Assembly (NCBI RefSeq): GCF_006783905.1
Contig: NZ_VFPE01000001.1
Location: forward strand, 868,001-932,000
Direction of reading: 5' to 3'
Source: Microbacterium kyungheense
GTDB lineage: Bacteria; Actinomycetota; Actinomycetes; Actinomycetales; Microbacteriaceae
DNA length: 64,000 nucleotides
A program made the translations under genes and the position numbers. The stretch's first letter is position 1. The number at the start of each line of letters is the position of its first letter. Shown piece by piece: positions 45,639-54,328 of this stretch. Under the pieces are notes generated by a model, which saw nothing but the letters and a program-made list of their open reading frames with translations, ran no database searches and was not told the origin of the DNA.

Positions 45639-46916
45639 TCAGTGCGCCGCTGCACGCGCGGCGATGCGTCGCGCGTGCAAGGAGTCTATGACGAGGAACG
45701 CGATCAGGACGACGGCGCCGATGATGCCGTACGCCCACAGCATGGCGGAGACATCGGGGATGACGGCCGTGAAGGCGGCCCACTGGGCGACGACAGCCAC
45801 CACCAGCAGGGCGGCCGCGGCCTTCGAGGCCGATGACGTCATCTTGATCAGAAGGCCCTGCGCGGCGATCCAGGGGAGGTAGGCGAACGCCGTCGGAACC
45901 AGGAGTGCGACGGCGGCCTCATAGCGGTCGCCGTAGAGGAGCGCGATGATCCACTCGCCCAGCAACGCGAACGCGATCACCATGACAGCGCTCGTTGCGA
46001 ACGACACCGCGAGGGTGACCAGCACGCCCAGCCGTGACAGCCGCGCGTTTTCACGGTTCCTGACGAAGCGTGGCAGCAGGTAGAGCGAAAGCGTCGAGGG
46101 CACGATGAGGCCCGCGCGCACCAGGACGGTGACGGCGGCGTAGGCTCCCACGATGTCTTCGGGGGCGCCGGCGCGCAGGAAGATCACGTCGGACGTCGTC
46201 AGCCATGCGAAGGCCACCGTCAGGACGATGATCGTCGCCCCCGTGATGCTGAACGCGCCGGTGTCGGGCCGTCGGATGTGGCGTGCCGCCCACTCGGCTC
46301 CCACGAGGCTGATGGCGATGGAGCCGATGACGGCGCCAATCACGCCGCCGATGCCGGCGCCGACGAGGATCGTCACGAGGATCAGTGCGACGCGCACGAG
46401 CTGGGAGGCGGTCGTCCACCACACCGCTTTGGCTACGTTTCCGCTGCCTTGGAGCAGCCCCAGGGCGTCGGCGAAGATGAAGCTCAGCGGGATGGAGACG
46501 GCTGCCGCAAGCACGACCGCGACGTCGGTGGTCAGCGACTGCGCGATCAGGGGGGAGACCGCCGCGACGGCGACGCCGCCGACCACCCCGATGGCGATGG
46601 CCTCCCACGGCCAGCGGCTCTGCTTGCGCACTGAGGCCGCTGGCGTCGCGGCGGTGTGAACGGTGACGGTGTTCTGGAGGGAAGCGCTGCCTACCGCTGC
46701 CACGTTGACGATCACCAGAAAGGCGGAGAAGAGCCCGAATTCCGCGGGCGCGAGGTATCTCGCGCTGAGGATCTGAGCCACGAACGATGCCAGGATGCCG
46801 ATCACGGTGGCCAGAGCCACCGCGGACAGTCCACGCACGTGGGCTCGAATGTGTCCGCGAAGGCGACGTGGTTCCGCGGGTCCGCCAGGCGAAGGCAGAC
46901 CCGTGCCGTCAGTCAT
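45639..46916 (-). CDS. Polysaccharide flippase (Wzx-like, MATE/MVF superfamily)
   Basis: This 425-residue polytopic protein has 12 or so helices, with a start typical of oligosaccharide flippases (VALATVIGILASFVAQILSA, then RYLAPAEFGLFSAF). It would move lipid-linked repeat units across the membrane. The ATG at 46916 overlaps the stop of the upstream GT fusion gene by one base. Together with the O-antigen ligase-like proteins at 52982-55794 it suggests a Wzx/Wzy pathway beside the two ABC exporters. Confidence 0.85.
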   Translation of the reverse strand: MTDGTGLPSPGGPAEPRRLRGHIRAHVRGLSAVALATVIGILASFVAQILSARYLAPAEFGLFSAFLVIVNVAAVGSASLQNTVTVHTAATPAASVRKQSRWPWEAIAIGVVGGVAVAAVSPLIAQSLTTDVAVVLAAAVSIPLSFIFADALGLLQGSGNVAKAVWWTTASQLVRVALILVTILVGAGIGGVIGAVIGSIAISLVGAEWAARHIRRPDTGAFSITGATIIVLTVAFAWLTTSDVIFLRAGAPEDIVGAYAAVTVLVRAGLIVPSTLSLYLLPRFVRNRENARLSRLGVLVTLAVSFATSAVMVIAFALLGEWIIALLYGDRYEAAVALLVPTAFAYLPWIAAQGLLIKMTSSASKAAAALLVVAVVAQWAAFTAVIPDVSAMLWAYGIIGAVVLIAFLVIDSLHARRIAARAAAH

Positions 46917-49198
46917 CAGACGTTCCCAGCGGGAGCGACGACCGGCGGCTCCGGATCGACCGCGACCGCGGTCAGCGGTTCGTCGTCGGCGCGCGTGGAC
47001 CTCGTCCAGTCCTCGTTGCAGTAGTCGTCCTTGTAGATCGCCAGCCGGGTGAACCCGACCACCGACTGCCACGCGTCCGAGAACCTGAACCTGCTGGCGC
47101 CCTTCTCATGGCCGCCACTGAGTGTCACGGGCACCTCGACCACGCGGATGCCCTGCTGCTCGGCCGCTAGCACGAGCTCCGTCGTCCACATCAGGCCGGT
47201 CTCCCGCGACTGCAGCGCGAACGAGCGCCCCCACGGACCGGCGACCCAGATAGTGCCTTGGCTGTCTCCGACGCGGGACTGCAGGAGCGCCTCACGGAGG
47301 AACCGGAAGATGCGAGACTGCACGGAGCGGCGCCAGCCCCGGACGACGTTGGAGTGCGGGTGCGCCTTCGACCCGATCGCGACGACATCGGATGTCGGTA
47401 GCTTGCGGAACTGATCGAGGTCGGTCACGCCGAACGGCAGGTCGTCGGCCGAGAGCAGCACCCGATCGCCGCGGGTCGTGAGCAGGCCGGTGCGCAGAGC
47501 CTCGCCCAATCCAGGTGCGGAGTGGAGGACGACGAGTGCGGGCGGGGCCACCCATTCCGCCGCCAGCCGTTCCAGCGCGGACGTGGTGCGGTCCGTGGAG
47601 CCGTTCTCCACCACCACGATCTCATCGTCGGCGTTCAGCGTTCTGCCGAGCGTCGCGAGCGTTTCACCGATCACCTGTTCGCCATTGCGGGTGGGGATGA
47701 CGACGCTGAGCCGGATGCGATCGGCGGGCACGGCGGCCGGCTCGGTACGGGCGCTGAGCCGGGTGCGCTCCAGAGCTCGCACGTGGGAGGGCATGGAGGT
47801 GATCGACCAGACCAGAGCACCGAGTGCGACAGCCGAGAGCATGCCGAGGGCCGCCGACAGTTCGGAGTAGTAGTAGAGGTACGGCATCACGAGCACCGGC
47901 GGGACGAAGCCGAGCGCCAGCGTCGGCAGCGCGATCGCGAGGGCCGCCACGAGCCGTCGTCGCTGGGGCGACCTTCGAGTCAGCGCGAGGACGAAGCCGA
48001 CGATGATGAAGGCGATCATGGCGCCGAAGTGCTTGATGACGAACAGCGTCTTCTGCACGTAGAGCTTGACAGCGCCGATGGGGTCGGAGGCCACCGCGTC
48101 GAGGTAGTAGTCCTTGAGGATGAGGTCGTACTCTTCGCTTGCGATGATCACCTCGGGGTTGACCTCGCGGGCCTTGTTCCATCCGAACTCGTCCGACCAT
48201 TCGATGCCGAAGCGCGACGGCTGGCCGGTGATCGGCTCAGGCCATGCCAGGCCCAGATAGAGCGGATGCCAGACGCCGTGCGCGTCAGGCAGCTGCTCCA
48301 GGGATTCGCCGGTCGCGGCCACACGGCCCGAGTTGACCGCGCTCATCACACCGGTCTGCACACCGAAGGCCAGCACCATGGCCAGGACGCCGGCAGCCAG
48401 CGCCTTCGCCCATCGCCAGCGACCGGTCGTGTTGAGCCACCAGAGCACCGCGACCGCGGCTGCGATGCCCATGCCCGACAGCGACCGGGCCAGGTTTCCG
48501 AACCCGGCCAGTACGCCGATCAGCACGCTCGCGCCGATCAGCGCGGGTAGCCGGAGTCGATATGTGCTGAAAAGTAGCAGCAGGGTGAGGGACAGGAAGG
48601 CCATCGACGCAGCGATCCCGTAAAGGGCGTAGACGCGCAGCGTCGCCACTTCGTCCGAGAGCCCGTATTCGGTGCCGACCAGGATGGTGCCGTTGTTGAC
48701 GATCCACAGCAGCGCGGGAAGCAGCAACATCGCGTAGCCCGCACGCGCACGACGGAAGATGCGTGCCACGGCCATGGGAAGCCAGATGAGGGGGATGGAG
48801 ACGAGCAGCGCCTGGACGAGCCCCAGCCCCGGGTACGGCGATTCGGAGCCGGTGATGTGGCTCATCAGGCTCGCGATCATGTATGAGCCGGGGTCGTCGT
48901 CCCATGCGGCCGAGCTCCACGGTCCCGAAGCCGGCGCCTGTGTGTAGTACGAGCCCGAGCCGGTCTCCTTGATGAGCAGCGTGCCCGTGGAGCGGTACGC
49001 GTCGTACGTTGCGCGGAGTTCGGCGTCGCGTGCCGAGTGCCAGGGCAGTTCTGGCATGTTGAGTACGACGGTGAAGGAGACGACGGCGAGGACCAGGCCG
49101 ACGAACAACAGGAACAGGCTGGTCGACCGGGGCCAGAACGTGTTGGATGTCGGGCCCGTCCGCGCCTCGTTCGCGAGGGTCTTCGTCATGGGTCCCAT
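46916..49198 (-). CDS. Polytopic membrane protein fused to a C-terminal GT2 domain
   Basis: This 760-residue protein has an N-terminal part (residues 20-470) with about ten membrane helices and a large first loop (WHSARDAELRATYDAYRSTG, then GSYYTQAPASGPW), resembling GT-C enzymes. Residues about 500-730 are a GT2 domain (LSVVIPTRNGEQVIGETL, VVENGSTDRT, LSADDLPFG). One polypeptide may therefore both make a polyprenyl-phosphate sugar and use it outside (inference). Start ATG at 49198; a second ATG at 49189 is equally possible. The flippase gene follows in the same unit. Confidence 0.82.
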   Translation of the reverse strand: MGPMTKTLANEARTGPTSNTFWPRSTSLFLLFVGLVLAVVSFTVVLNMPELPWHSARDAELRATYDAYRSTGTLLIKETGSGSYYTQAPASGPWSSAAWDDDPGSYMIASLMSHITGSESPYPGLGLVQALLVSIPLIWLPMAVARIFRRARAGYAMLLLPALLWIVNNGTILVGTEYGLSDEVATLRVYALYGIAASMAFLSLTLLLLFSTYRLRLPALIGASVLIGVLAGFGNLARSLSGMGIAAAVAVLWWLNTTGRWRWAKALAAGVLAMVLAFGVQTGVMSAVNSGRVAATGESLEQLPDAHGVWHPLYLGLAWPEPITGQPSRFGIEWSDEFGWNKAREVNPEVIIASEEYDLILKDYYLDAVASDPIGAVKLYVQKTLFVIKHFGAMIAFIIVGFVLALTRRSPQRRRLVAALAIALPTLALGFVPPVLVMPYLYYYSELSAALGMLSAVALGALVWSITSMPSHVRALERTRLSARTEPAAVPADRIRLSVVIPTRNGEQVIGETLATLGRTLNADDEIVVVENGSTDRTTSALERLAAEWVAPPALVVLHSAPGLGEALRTGLLTTRGDRVLLSADDLPFGVTDLDQFRKLPTSDVVAIGSKAHPHSNVVRGWRRSVQSRIFRFLREALLQSRVGDSQGTIWVAGPWGRSFALQSRETGLMWTTELVLAAEQQGIRVVEVPVTLSGGHEKGASRFRFSDAWQSVVGFTRLAIYKDDYCNEDWTRSTRADDEPLTAVAVDPEPPVVAPAGNV

Positions 49199-49341
49199 CG
49201 ATTCAGGTCGCCGTCAAGTGTATGGCATCGCGCGTGATCGACCGGGTCCGAGCTCGAGCGCGGCGCCGGCAGCGCGGCCGGCTCGCACGGGGCGACACCG
49301 ACCGAATAGGCTGGCTCGAACCCGAGCAATGGAGCACGAGT

Positions 49342-50304
49342 ATGGAGCTGTCCGTCGAGGCCGGTCCCGCACGACAGGGGCACGCGAACGCCCCTTTCTG
49401 GCTGACGCCCGCCGCGTACTGGATGCCGGCACACTTCCCCACCTCGGCGTGGTGGACGCACGGGGCGTTCGCTGCGTGGATAGTGGATGCCGTCCGCCCG
49501 AGCGTCGTCGTCGAGCTGGGGACGCACTTCGGCTACTCCTGCTTCGCGTTCGCCGAGGCGGCCAAGCGTCTGGGGCTCCGGACCACGATCAACGCGCTGG
49601 ATACCTGGGAGGGCGACCACCACGCGGGCTTCTATGGGGAGGAGGTCTTCGAGTACGTCGACGGCGTGGCTCGTTCGGACTATCCCGAGTCCGTCCGCCT
49701 CGTTCGCGGCCGCTTCGATGAATCGCGGTCCCTCTTCCCGGACCGGTCGGTGGATCTCCTGCACATCGACGGCCGACACGGATACGAGGACGTGCTGGCG
49801 GACTTCTCGGAATGGCGGAGCGCCGTGCGCCCAGGCGGCGTCGTGCTGTTCCACGACATCGCCGAGAAGGGCAACGGCTTCGGCGTGTGGCGGCTGTGGG
49901 ACGAAGTGGCGACGCACGGGAGGTCGTTCGCGTTCTCGCACGGGCATGGTCTGGGCGTGTTGAGCATCGGCGAGCCCACCACCCCGTCGCTTCGCGCGCT
50001 GTTCGAGGCGGATGCCGCGACGGCTGATCGGATCCGTGCCGACTTCGGCAGGCTCGGCGATGTCGCGGCCCGGCAGGCTTGGCTGCTCACACTGCCCCGG
50101 GAACTGGACCAGCTCCGGGCGGAGGTTCAGTCTCGCGCCTCACATGAGGAGCAGCAGGAGGTCGAGCTCGACGCCCAGCGCAAGCACATCCAGGCCATGA
50201 CCGACAGCTCGAGCTGGCGCATCACCGCGCCTTTGCGGGCGATGGCGCGAAGGTGCCCTCGTGGCCGCGCCTCATCCGAGTCGGGTATCCCGCCTGTGCC
50301 GTAG
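49342..50304 (+). CDS. Class I SAM-dependent methyltransferase with C-terminal coiled coil
   Basis: This 320-residue protein has the Methyltransf_24-type pattern VVVELGTHFGYSCFAFAEAA, INALDTWEGD, VDLLHIDGRHGYEDV and GGVVLFHDI. A C-terminal coiled coil (QLRAEVQSRASHEEQQEVEL) ends in a basic tail, as in sugar methyltransferases of O-antigen loci. The ATG at 49342 is preferred because GGAG lies 7 bases upstream and a TAGGCT box is at 49307-49312; an in-frame ATG at 49222 would add an Arg-rich 40-residue extension. It may methylate a chain-terminal sugar (inference). Confidence 0.8.
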   Translation: MELSVEAGPARQGHANAPFWLTPAAYWMPAHFPTSAWWTHGAFAAWIVDAVRPSVVVELGTHFGYSCFAFAEAAKRLGLRTTINALDTWEGDHHAGFYGEEVFEYVDGVARSDYPESVRLVRGRFDESRSLFPDRSVDLLHIDGRHGYEDVLADFSEWRSAVRPGGVVLFHDIAEKGNGFGVWRLWDEVATHGRSFAFSHGHGLGVLSIGEPTTPSLRALFEADAATADRIRADFGRLGDVAARQAWLLTLPRELDQLRAEVQSRASHEEQQEVELDAQRKHIQAMTDSSSWRITAPLRAMARRCPRGRASSESGIPPVP

Positions 50305-50337
50305 CCGGCAGGGGCAGAGCCCCGGCCAGGCGCCCAG

Positions 50338-50343
50338 TAAACT
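50338..50343 (+). promoter_or_regulatory. -10 box for leaderless exporter 2
   Basis: TAAACT ends 7 bases before the GTG at 50351; no Shine-Dalgarno sequence is present. Confidence 0.5.
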
Positions 50344-50350
50344 CGTCATC

Positions 50351-51157
50351 GTGACCACTGCCGCCGTCGGCGCCCCCGGATCGCCCCGGCGCTACCTGCA
50401 TTCGCTGTGGCTGCTGTCGGCGCGTGACCTCAAGGTCCGGTACTCCACGAGCGCACTCGGGTACCTCTGGTCGGTGCTCGATCCGCTCGTGATGAGCGCC
50501 ATCTACTGGTTCGTGTTCACCCAGGTGTTCCACCGCACGGTCGGGTACGAGCCCTACATCGTGTTCCTGATCACGGCGCTGCTGCCGTGGGTGTGGTTCA
50601 ACTCGTCGGTATCGGACTTCACACGCGCGTTCAACCGGGATGCGCGCCTCGTGCGCTCGACGGCGATCCCGCGTTCCATCTGGGTCAACCGGATCGTGCT
50701 GAGCAAGGGCATCGAGTTCCTCTGCTCGCTGCCGGTGCTGGCGCTGTTCGTCGTGATCTCGTACTTCACCGACCACCCTGCTCAGCTGAACTGGGGCCTC
50801 CTGTGGATCCCGGTCGCCGTCCTGCTGCAGACGGTGCTGCTCGTGGGCCTCGGGCTCCTCGTGGCACCGCTGTGCGTTCTCTGGAACGACCTGGAGCGGA
50901 CCACCAAGCTCATCCTGCGGGCACTGTTCTATGCCTCGCCGGTGATCTACGGCGTCGAGGATCTGCCCGGAGTGTTCGAGACGCTGGCGGCCTTCAACCC
51001 CCTGGCCGGCATCTTCGCGCTGTACCGGGTGGGCTTCTTCGCGGGCGAGTGGGACCCGTGGGTCATCGGCATCGGTGCCGTGATGTCGTTCCTGTTCCTC
51101 GCGCTCGGAATCTACGTCTTCCGGCGCCTCGAGCGTCCTGTCCTGAAGGAGCTGTGA
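50351..51157 (+). CDS. wzm: Polysaccharide ABC exporter permease (Wzm type), exporter 2
   Basis: This 268-residue ABC-2 permease has six helices: SARDLKVRYSTSALGYLWSV at the N-terminus and later ASPVIYGVEDLPGVFE. GTG start downstream of the TAAACT box. The ATPase gene overlaps by one base and a GlfT1-like gene is convergent next to it. In mycobacteria the galactan exporter genes flank glfT1 (Rv3781-Rv3783), so this pair probably exports a galactofuranose polymer (inference). Confidence 0.9.
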   Translation: MTTAAVGAPGSPRRYLHSLWLLSARDLKVRYSTSALGYLWSVLDPLVMSAIYWFVFTQVFHRTVGYEPYIVFLITALLPWVWFNSSVSDFTRAFNRDARLVRSTAIPRSIWVNRIVLSKGIEFLCSLPVLALFVVISYFTDHPAQLNWGLLWIPVAVLLQTVLLVGLGLLVAPLCVLWNDLERTTKLILRALFYASPVIYGVEDLPGVFETLAAFNPLAGIFALYRVGFFAGEWDPWVIGIGAVMSFLFLALGIYVFRRLERPVLKEL

Positions 51158-51906
51158 TGGCGGCATCCGATCTCGCCATCGAGGTGAAGGACCTCGGCGT
51201 GCGCTTCCGCCGCAACCGGCGAGGACGCCGCAGCATCAAGGACCTCTTCTCGGACTCGACGCGGCGCTCGAAGCCGGGAGAGTTCTGGGCGCTGCGTGAC
51301 GTCACCTTCGACGTGCGGCCGGGGGAGTCGATCGGCGTGGTCGGTCGCAACGGACAGGGGAAGTCGACGCTTCTCAAGCTGGTCGCCGGCGTGCTGCTCG
51401 CCGACGAGGGGACGGTGTCGGTCAACGGCGGTGTGGCACCCCTCATCGAGATCACCGGCGGGTTCGTGGGCGATCTCACGGTGCGTGAGAACGTCCGACT
51501 CACCGCCGGGCTCCACGGCATGTCGAAGGCGGAGGTCGCCCGCCGGTTCGACGGGATCATCGACTTCGCCGAGCTCGAGGACTTCGTCGACACGCCCTAC
51601 AAGCACCTCAGCAACGGCATGAAGGTGCGCCTCGCGTTCTCTGTGGTCTCACAGCTCGAAGAGCCGATCCTGCTGGTCGACGAGGTGCTCGCGGTGGGAG
51701 ACAAGGCGTTCCGCGAGAAGTGCTACACCCGCATCGACGAGCTGCTCGCCGACGGCCGCACGCTGTTCTTCGTATCGCACAGCGAGCGCGATCTGCGCCG
51801 GTTCTGCACCCGCGGTCTGTATCTCGACAAGCACCGGCTGGCGATGGATGCCCCCATCGGCGAGGTGCTGGATCGCTACAACGCGGATTACCCCGTCGGA
51901 GCCTGA
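51157..51906 (+). CDS. wzt: Polysaccharide ABC exporter ATPase (Wzt type without C-terminal domain), exporter 2
   Basis: This 249-residue ABC ATPase has Walker A GRNGQGKST, signature HLSNGMKVRLAFSV and Walker B PILLVDEVLAVGDK. Unlike the ATPase of exporter 1 it stops after the ABC domain, so export is not expected to depend on recognising a chain-end modification. It ends 31 bases from the convergent glfT1-like gene; the gap is filled by an interspersed repeat. Confidence 0.92.
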   Translation: MAASDLAIEVKDLGVRFRRNRRGRRSIKDLFSDSTRRSKPGEFWALRDVTFDVRPGESIGVVGRNGQGKSTLLKLVAGVLLADEGTVSVNGGVAPLIEITGGFVGDLTVRENVRLTAGLHGMSKAEVARRFDGIIDFAELEDFVDTPYKHLSNGMKVRLAFSVVSQLEEPILLVDEVLAVGDKAFREKCYTRIDELLADGRTLFFVSHSERDLRRFCTRGLYLDKHRLAMDAPIGEVLDRYNADYPVGA

Positions 51907-51908
51907 GC

Positions 51909-51948
51909 TCGTTTCGTCTCGCTCGTTCCTCGCTCGGTCAACGACCGG
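51909..51948. repeat. Interspersed element, single degenerate copy between convergent genes
   Basis: The stretch starting TCGTTTCGTCTCGCTCG and ending CGGTCAACGACCGG matches the ends of the units at 55830-55943, with a variant middle. It fills the wzt/glfT1 gap. Its end GGTCGTTGA (minus strand) supplies the last two codons and stop of the glfT1-like gene. Confidence 0.7.
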
Positions 51949-52975
51949 TGGTAGTCGCTGCCTCCAGCGGCGGCATCGGCTGCCACGAGGCATCCCTCGC
52001 GATCTTCCGGCCGTCGCGCAGCCCGCGGAAGAGGTTCGACGTGCCGCGCACGGTTCGCTCGACGAAGACCAGGCGGATGAGCTCCTTGCCGAACGTCAGC
52101 GTCGTGCCCAGTGCGAACGGCACCGGGCGGTAGACGCCCAGCTCCCGGTAGTACTTCTTGATGTATGCCCGGTTGCGCATGATGTAGTAGCGGTACGCGT
52201 TGCTCGACGCGTTCATGTGGCGGATGCCCATGTCCCACTGCTTGATCTCGCGGGTGCGGCGCAGCACGAACTCATCGACGATGACAGACGAGGTCTTGCG
52301 TGAGGCAAGCCAGCCGTACATCTGGTCGTCCCAGTAGATGAAGAACCGCGGGTCGGGCAGGCCGATCTGCTGCACGATGTCGCGGTGGATGAACATGCCC
52401 TCGAAGCATCCCGAGTTCATCGCCTTGTACCCGGACGCATCGAACTCGGCGGGGGCGAACGGGATCGGGATGCCGAGCGGCTCGGCCACGCGGTACTGCC
52501 AGTAGAACGCGCTGCCGTCGTAGTCGTACCGGCGTCCCTGGATGCTCTTGAAGCGCGGCGCCCACTTGCCCATCTTGGCGAGGCCGTCGGGGAGCACCTC
52601 GACGTCGTCGTCCATGAGCCAGATCCACTCGGAGCCCAGCTCGTACGCGACGCGCATGCCTTCGCTGAATCCCCCGGAGCCGCCCGTGTTCGTCTCCATG
52701 CGGCGGTACACGATGTCGGCGGGGGCGACGGCGTCGCGGAAGGACTCGACGACCTCGGCGGTGTCGTCCGTGGACGCGTTGTCGATGATGACGATGCGAC
52801 CGGGCTTGGGGTCCATCTCGCCGATGCTGGTCAGCAGTCGCGTCAGCAGGTTCGAGCGGTTGAAGGTGACGATGGCGATCGTCGCGGTCTGCGGGTCGAA
52901 CGGCGCGGCGGACGGAACATGGGTCACGGGCTGATCTCCGAGGGAAGTGGCAGGCGCCGAGACGTCGGGCCGCAC
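51938..52975 (-). CDS. GT2 galactofuranosyltransferase, GlfT1-like
   Basis: This 345-residue GT-A enzyme has TIAIVTFNRSNLLTRLL, VIIDNASTDDT, TNTGGSGGFSEGMR, the metal site WLMDDDVEV and FFIYWDDQMYGWLAS. The GGSGGF and WDD features are those of galactofuranosyltransferases that begin galactan on a polyprenyl-linked primer. glf and a Wzm/Wzt pair nearby support this. A GTG at 52975 gives the full frame; the GTG at 52927, with GGAG 8 bases upstream, is an alternative. The gene is 6 bases downstream of the O-antigen ligase-like gene and likely co-transcribed. Confidence 0.87.
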   Translation of the reverse strand: MRPDVSAPATSLGDQPVTHVPSAAPFDPQTATIAIVTFNRSNLLTRLLTSIGEMDPKPGRIVIIDNASTDDTAEVVESFRDAVAPADIVYRRMETNTGGSGGFSEGMRVAYELGSEWIWLMDDDVEVLPDGLAKMGKWAPRFKSIQGRRYDYDGSAFYWQYRVAEPLGIPIPFAPAEFDASGYKAMNSGCFEGMFIHRDIVQQIGLPDPRFFIYWDDQMYGWLASRKTSSVIVDEFVLRRTREIKQWDMGIRHMNASSNAYRYYIMRNRAYIKKYYRELGVYRPVPFALGTTLTFGKELIRLVFVERTVRGTSNLFRGLRDGRKIARDASWQPMPPLEAATTTGR

Positions 52976-52981
52976 GCAAGC

Positions 52982-54328
52982 CTACCCTGTAGGCCTTTGG
53001 TCTCCCTGGGCGTGCGGCAGTCCTTGGTCGTCGGCCGCGGCAGGGCCGCCGGCATCCACTCCGCTGTCGAGGCGCTCGCGCCACGATCGCGACTGTCCGG
53101 CGCGCACGGCGCACAGCACCAGCATGAGCCAGCCGAGGCCCGTGAGGGTGAAGCTCTCGAACATGGAGTCGACGAGCAGCGCGACGAGCACGAGCGGCGT
53201 CCACGCGTAAATGACCGAGCGGCGCTCGCCGGCGACGAGCCACGATCGGGCGAGGGCGAGGGCGCCGAGCGCGACGAAGAGCACGAGGCCGACCCAGCCG
53301 AGCTGCAGCGTGACGTCGAAGTAGGCGTTGAGTCCCGTCGCGTGCTGTTCGCCGAGGAGCGCGTTGATGGCGTTGAAGGGGAACTCGTGAAGGTCCCACG
53401 GTCCGAACCAGCCCCAGCCCTGCACGGGGCGGAAGCGGACGATGTCGACCATGCGGTTCCACAGGTCGACGCGCATCGAGAAGTCGGAGCCCGCGCCGAG
53501 GAGGGCGATGATCGTGTGCCGGGCGGCGTAGCCGACGAACACCCCGATGACCACGAGCGCGCCGAGCGACAGCTGCAGTGCCGCGCGGCGCTCGGGCGCG
53601 GCGTGACGCACGAGGGCGAGCGCCGCGACGGCGAGGCCCACGGCGAGGGCGAGCACGACCACGGTGGGGGAGTCGCTGAGCACGGCGAGTCCGCCGGCCA
53701 GCACCACCGAGGCGACCGAGACGCCCGGCCGCACCGATTGCGTGCGGTACTCGATGAGGAAGGTGATGAGGGCGATCACCGCGACGAAGCCGAGCAGGTT
53801 GCGCGTGCCGAAGATGCCCTGGATCGGACCGAACGCGGCGATGTCTCCCTGCACGCCGAGGAAGGCGAACGGGATGTCGAGAAGGATGCCGGACAGCACC
53901 TCGACGACGAGCGACACCGTCAGCAGCACCCGCAGCACGTCGCCCAGCGCCCGCACCGTCTGCAGCGTGTCGCGCACATGGCCGATGACGACGGCGAGGA
54001 ACGCGATGCCGAGGAGCGACACCCAGCTCCAGAACGACTTGCCGGCGTCGCTGCTCCAGAACACGCTCGCGAACGCCCAGCCCACGAAGACGATCACGCT
54101 GGTGGGCACGAGCCGCAGCAGAGAGATCTCGCGGCGGCGCACGACCATGACGGCCACGCCGATGAGGCACAGCGACGTGACGATCGTGAGGGAGGTGACG
54201 GATCCCGCGATGCGCTCGATGGCGAACGACGAGAACACCGCGGCGAAGACGGTCAGGGTGAACGCGCGTGCGAACGATGCGGACCCCAGGAGCGTGCCGA
54301 ACCAGCCGGCGTGCGGCGCGTCGGTCAC
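52982..54328 (-). CDS. O-antigen ligase/polymerase family membrane protein, copy 1
   Basis: This 448-residue protein has about eleven helices and a large extracytoplasmic loop with FGTRNLLGFV and later VQGWGWFGPWDLHEFP, the WaaL/Wzy_C pattern. It would join or polymerise lipid-linked glycans outside the membrane. GTG start overlapping the next gene's stop (GTGA). It is directly followed by its paralogue upstream in the same unit, so the two may act on different polymers or as a pair. Confidence 0.85.
   Translation of the reverse strand: MTDAPHAGWFGTLLGSASFARAFTLTVFAAVFSSFAIERIAGSVTSLTIVTSLCLIGVAVMVVRRREISLLRLVPTSVIVFVGWAFASVFWSSDAGKSFWSWVSLLGIAFLAVVIGHVRDTLQTVRALGDVLRVLLTVSLVVEVLSGILLDIPFAFLGVQGDIAAFGPIQGIFGTRNLLGFVAVIALITFLIEYRTQSVRPGVSVASVVLAGGLAVLSDSPTVVVLALAVGLAVAALALVRHAAPERRAALQLSLGALVVIGVFVGYAARHTIIALLGAGSDFSMRVDLWNRMVDIVRFRPVQGWGWFGPWDLHEFPFNAINALLGEQHATGLNAYFDVTLQLGWVGLVLFVALGALALARSWLVAGERRSVIYAWTPLVLVALLVDSMFESFTLTGLGWLMLVLCAVRAGQSRSWRERLDSGVDAGGPAAADDQGLPHAQGDQRPTG

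Noticed and set aside
49222..49341. 40-residue Arg-rich N-terminal extension of the methyltransferase
   Set aside because: A TAGGCT box at 49307 and GGAG before 49342 favour the shorter start; the extension is low-complexity.
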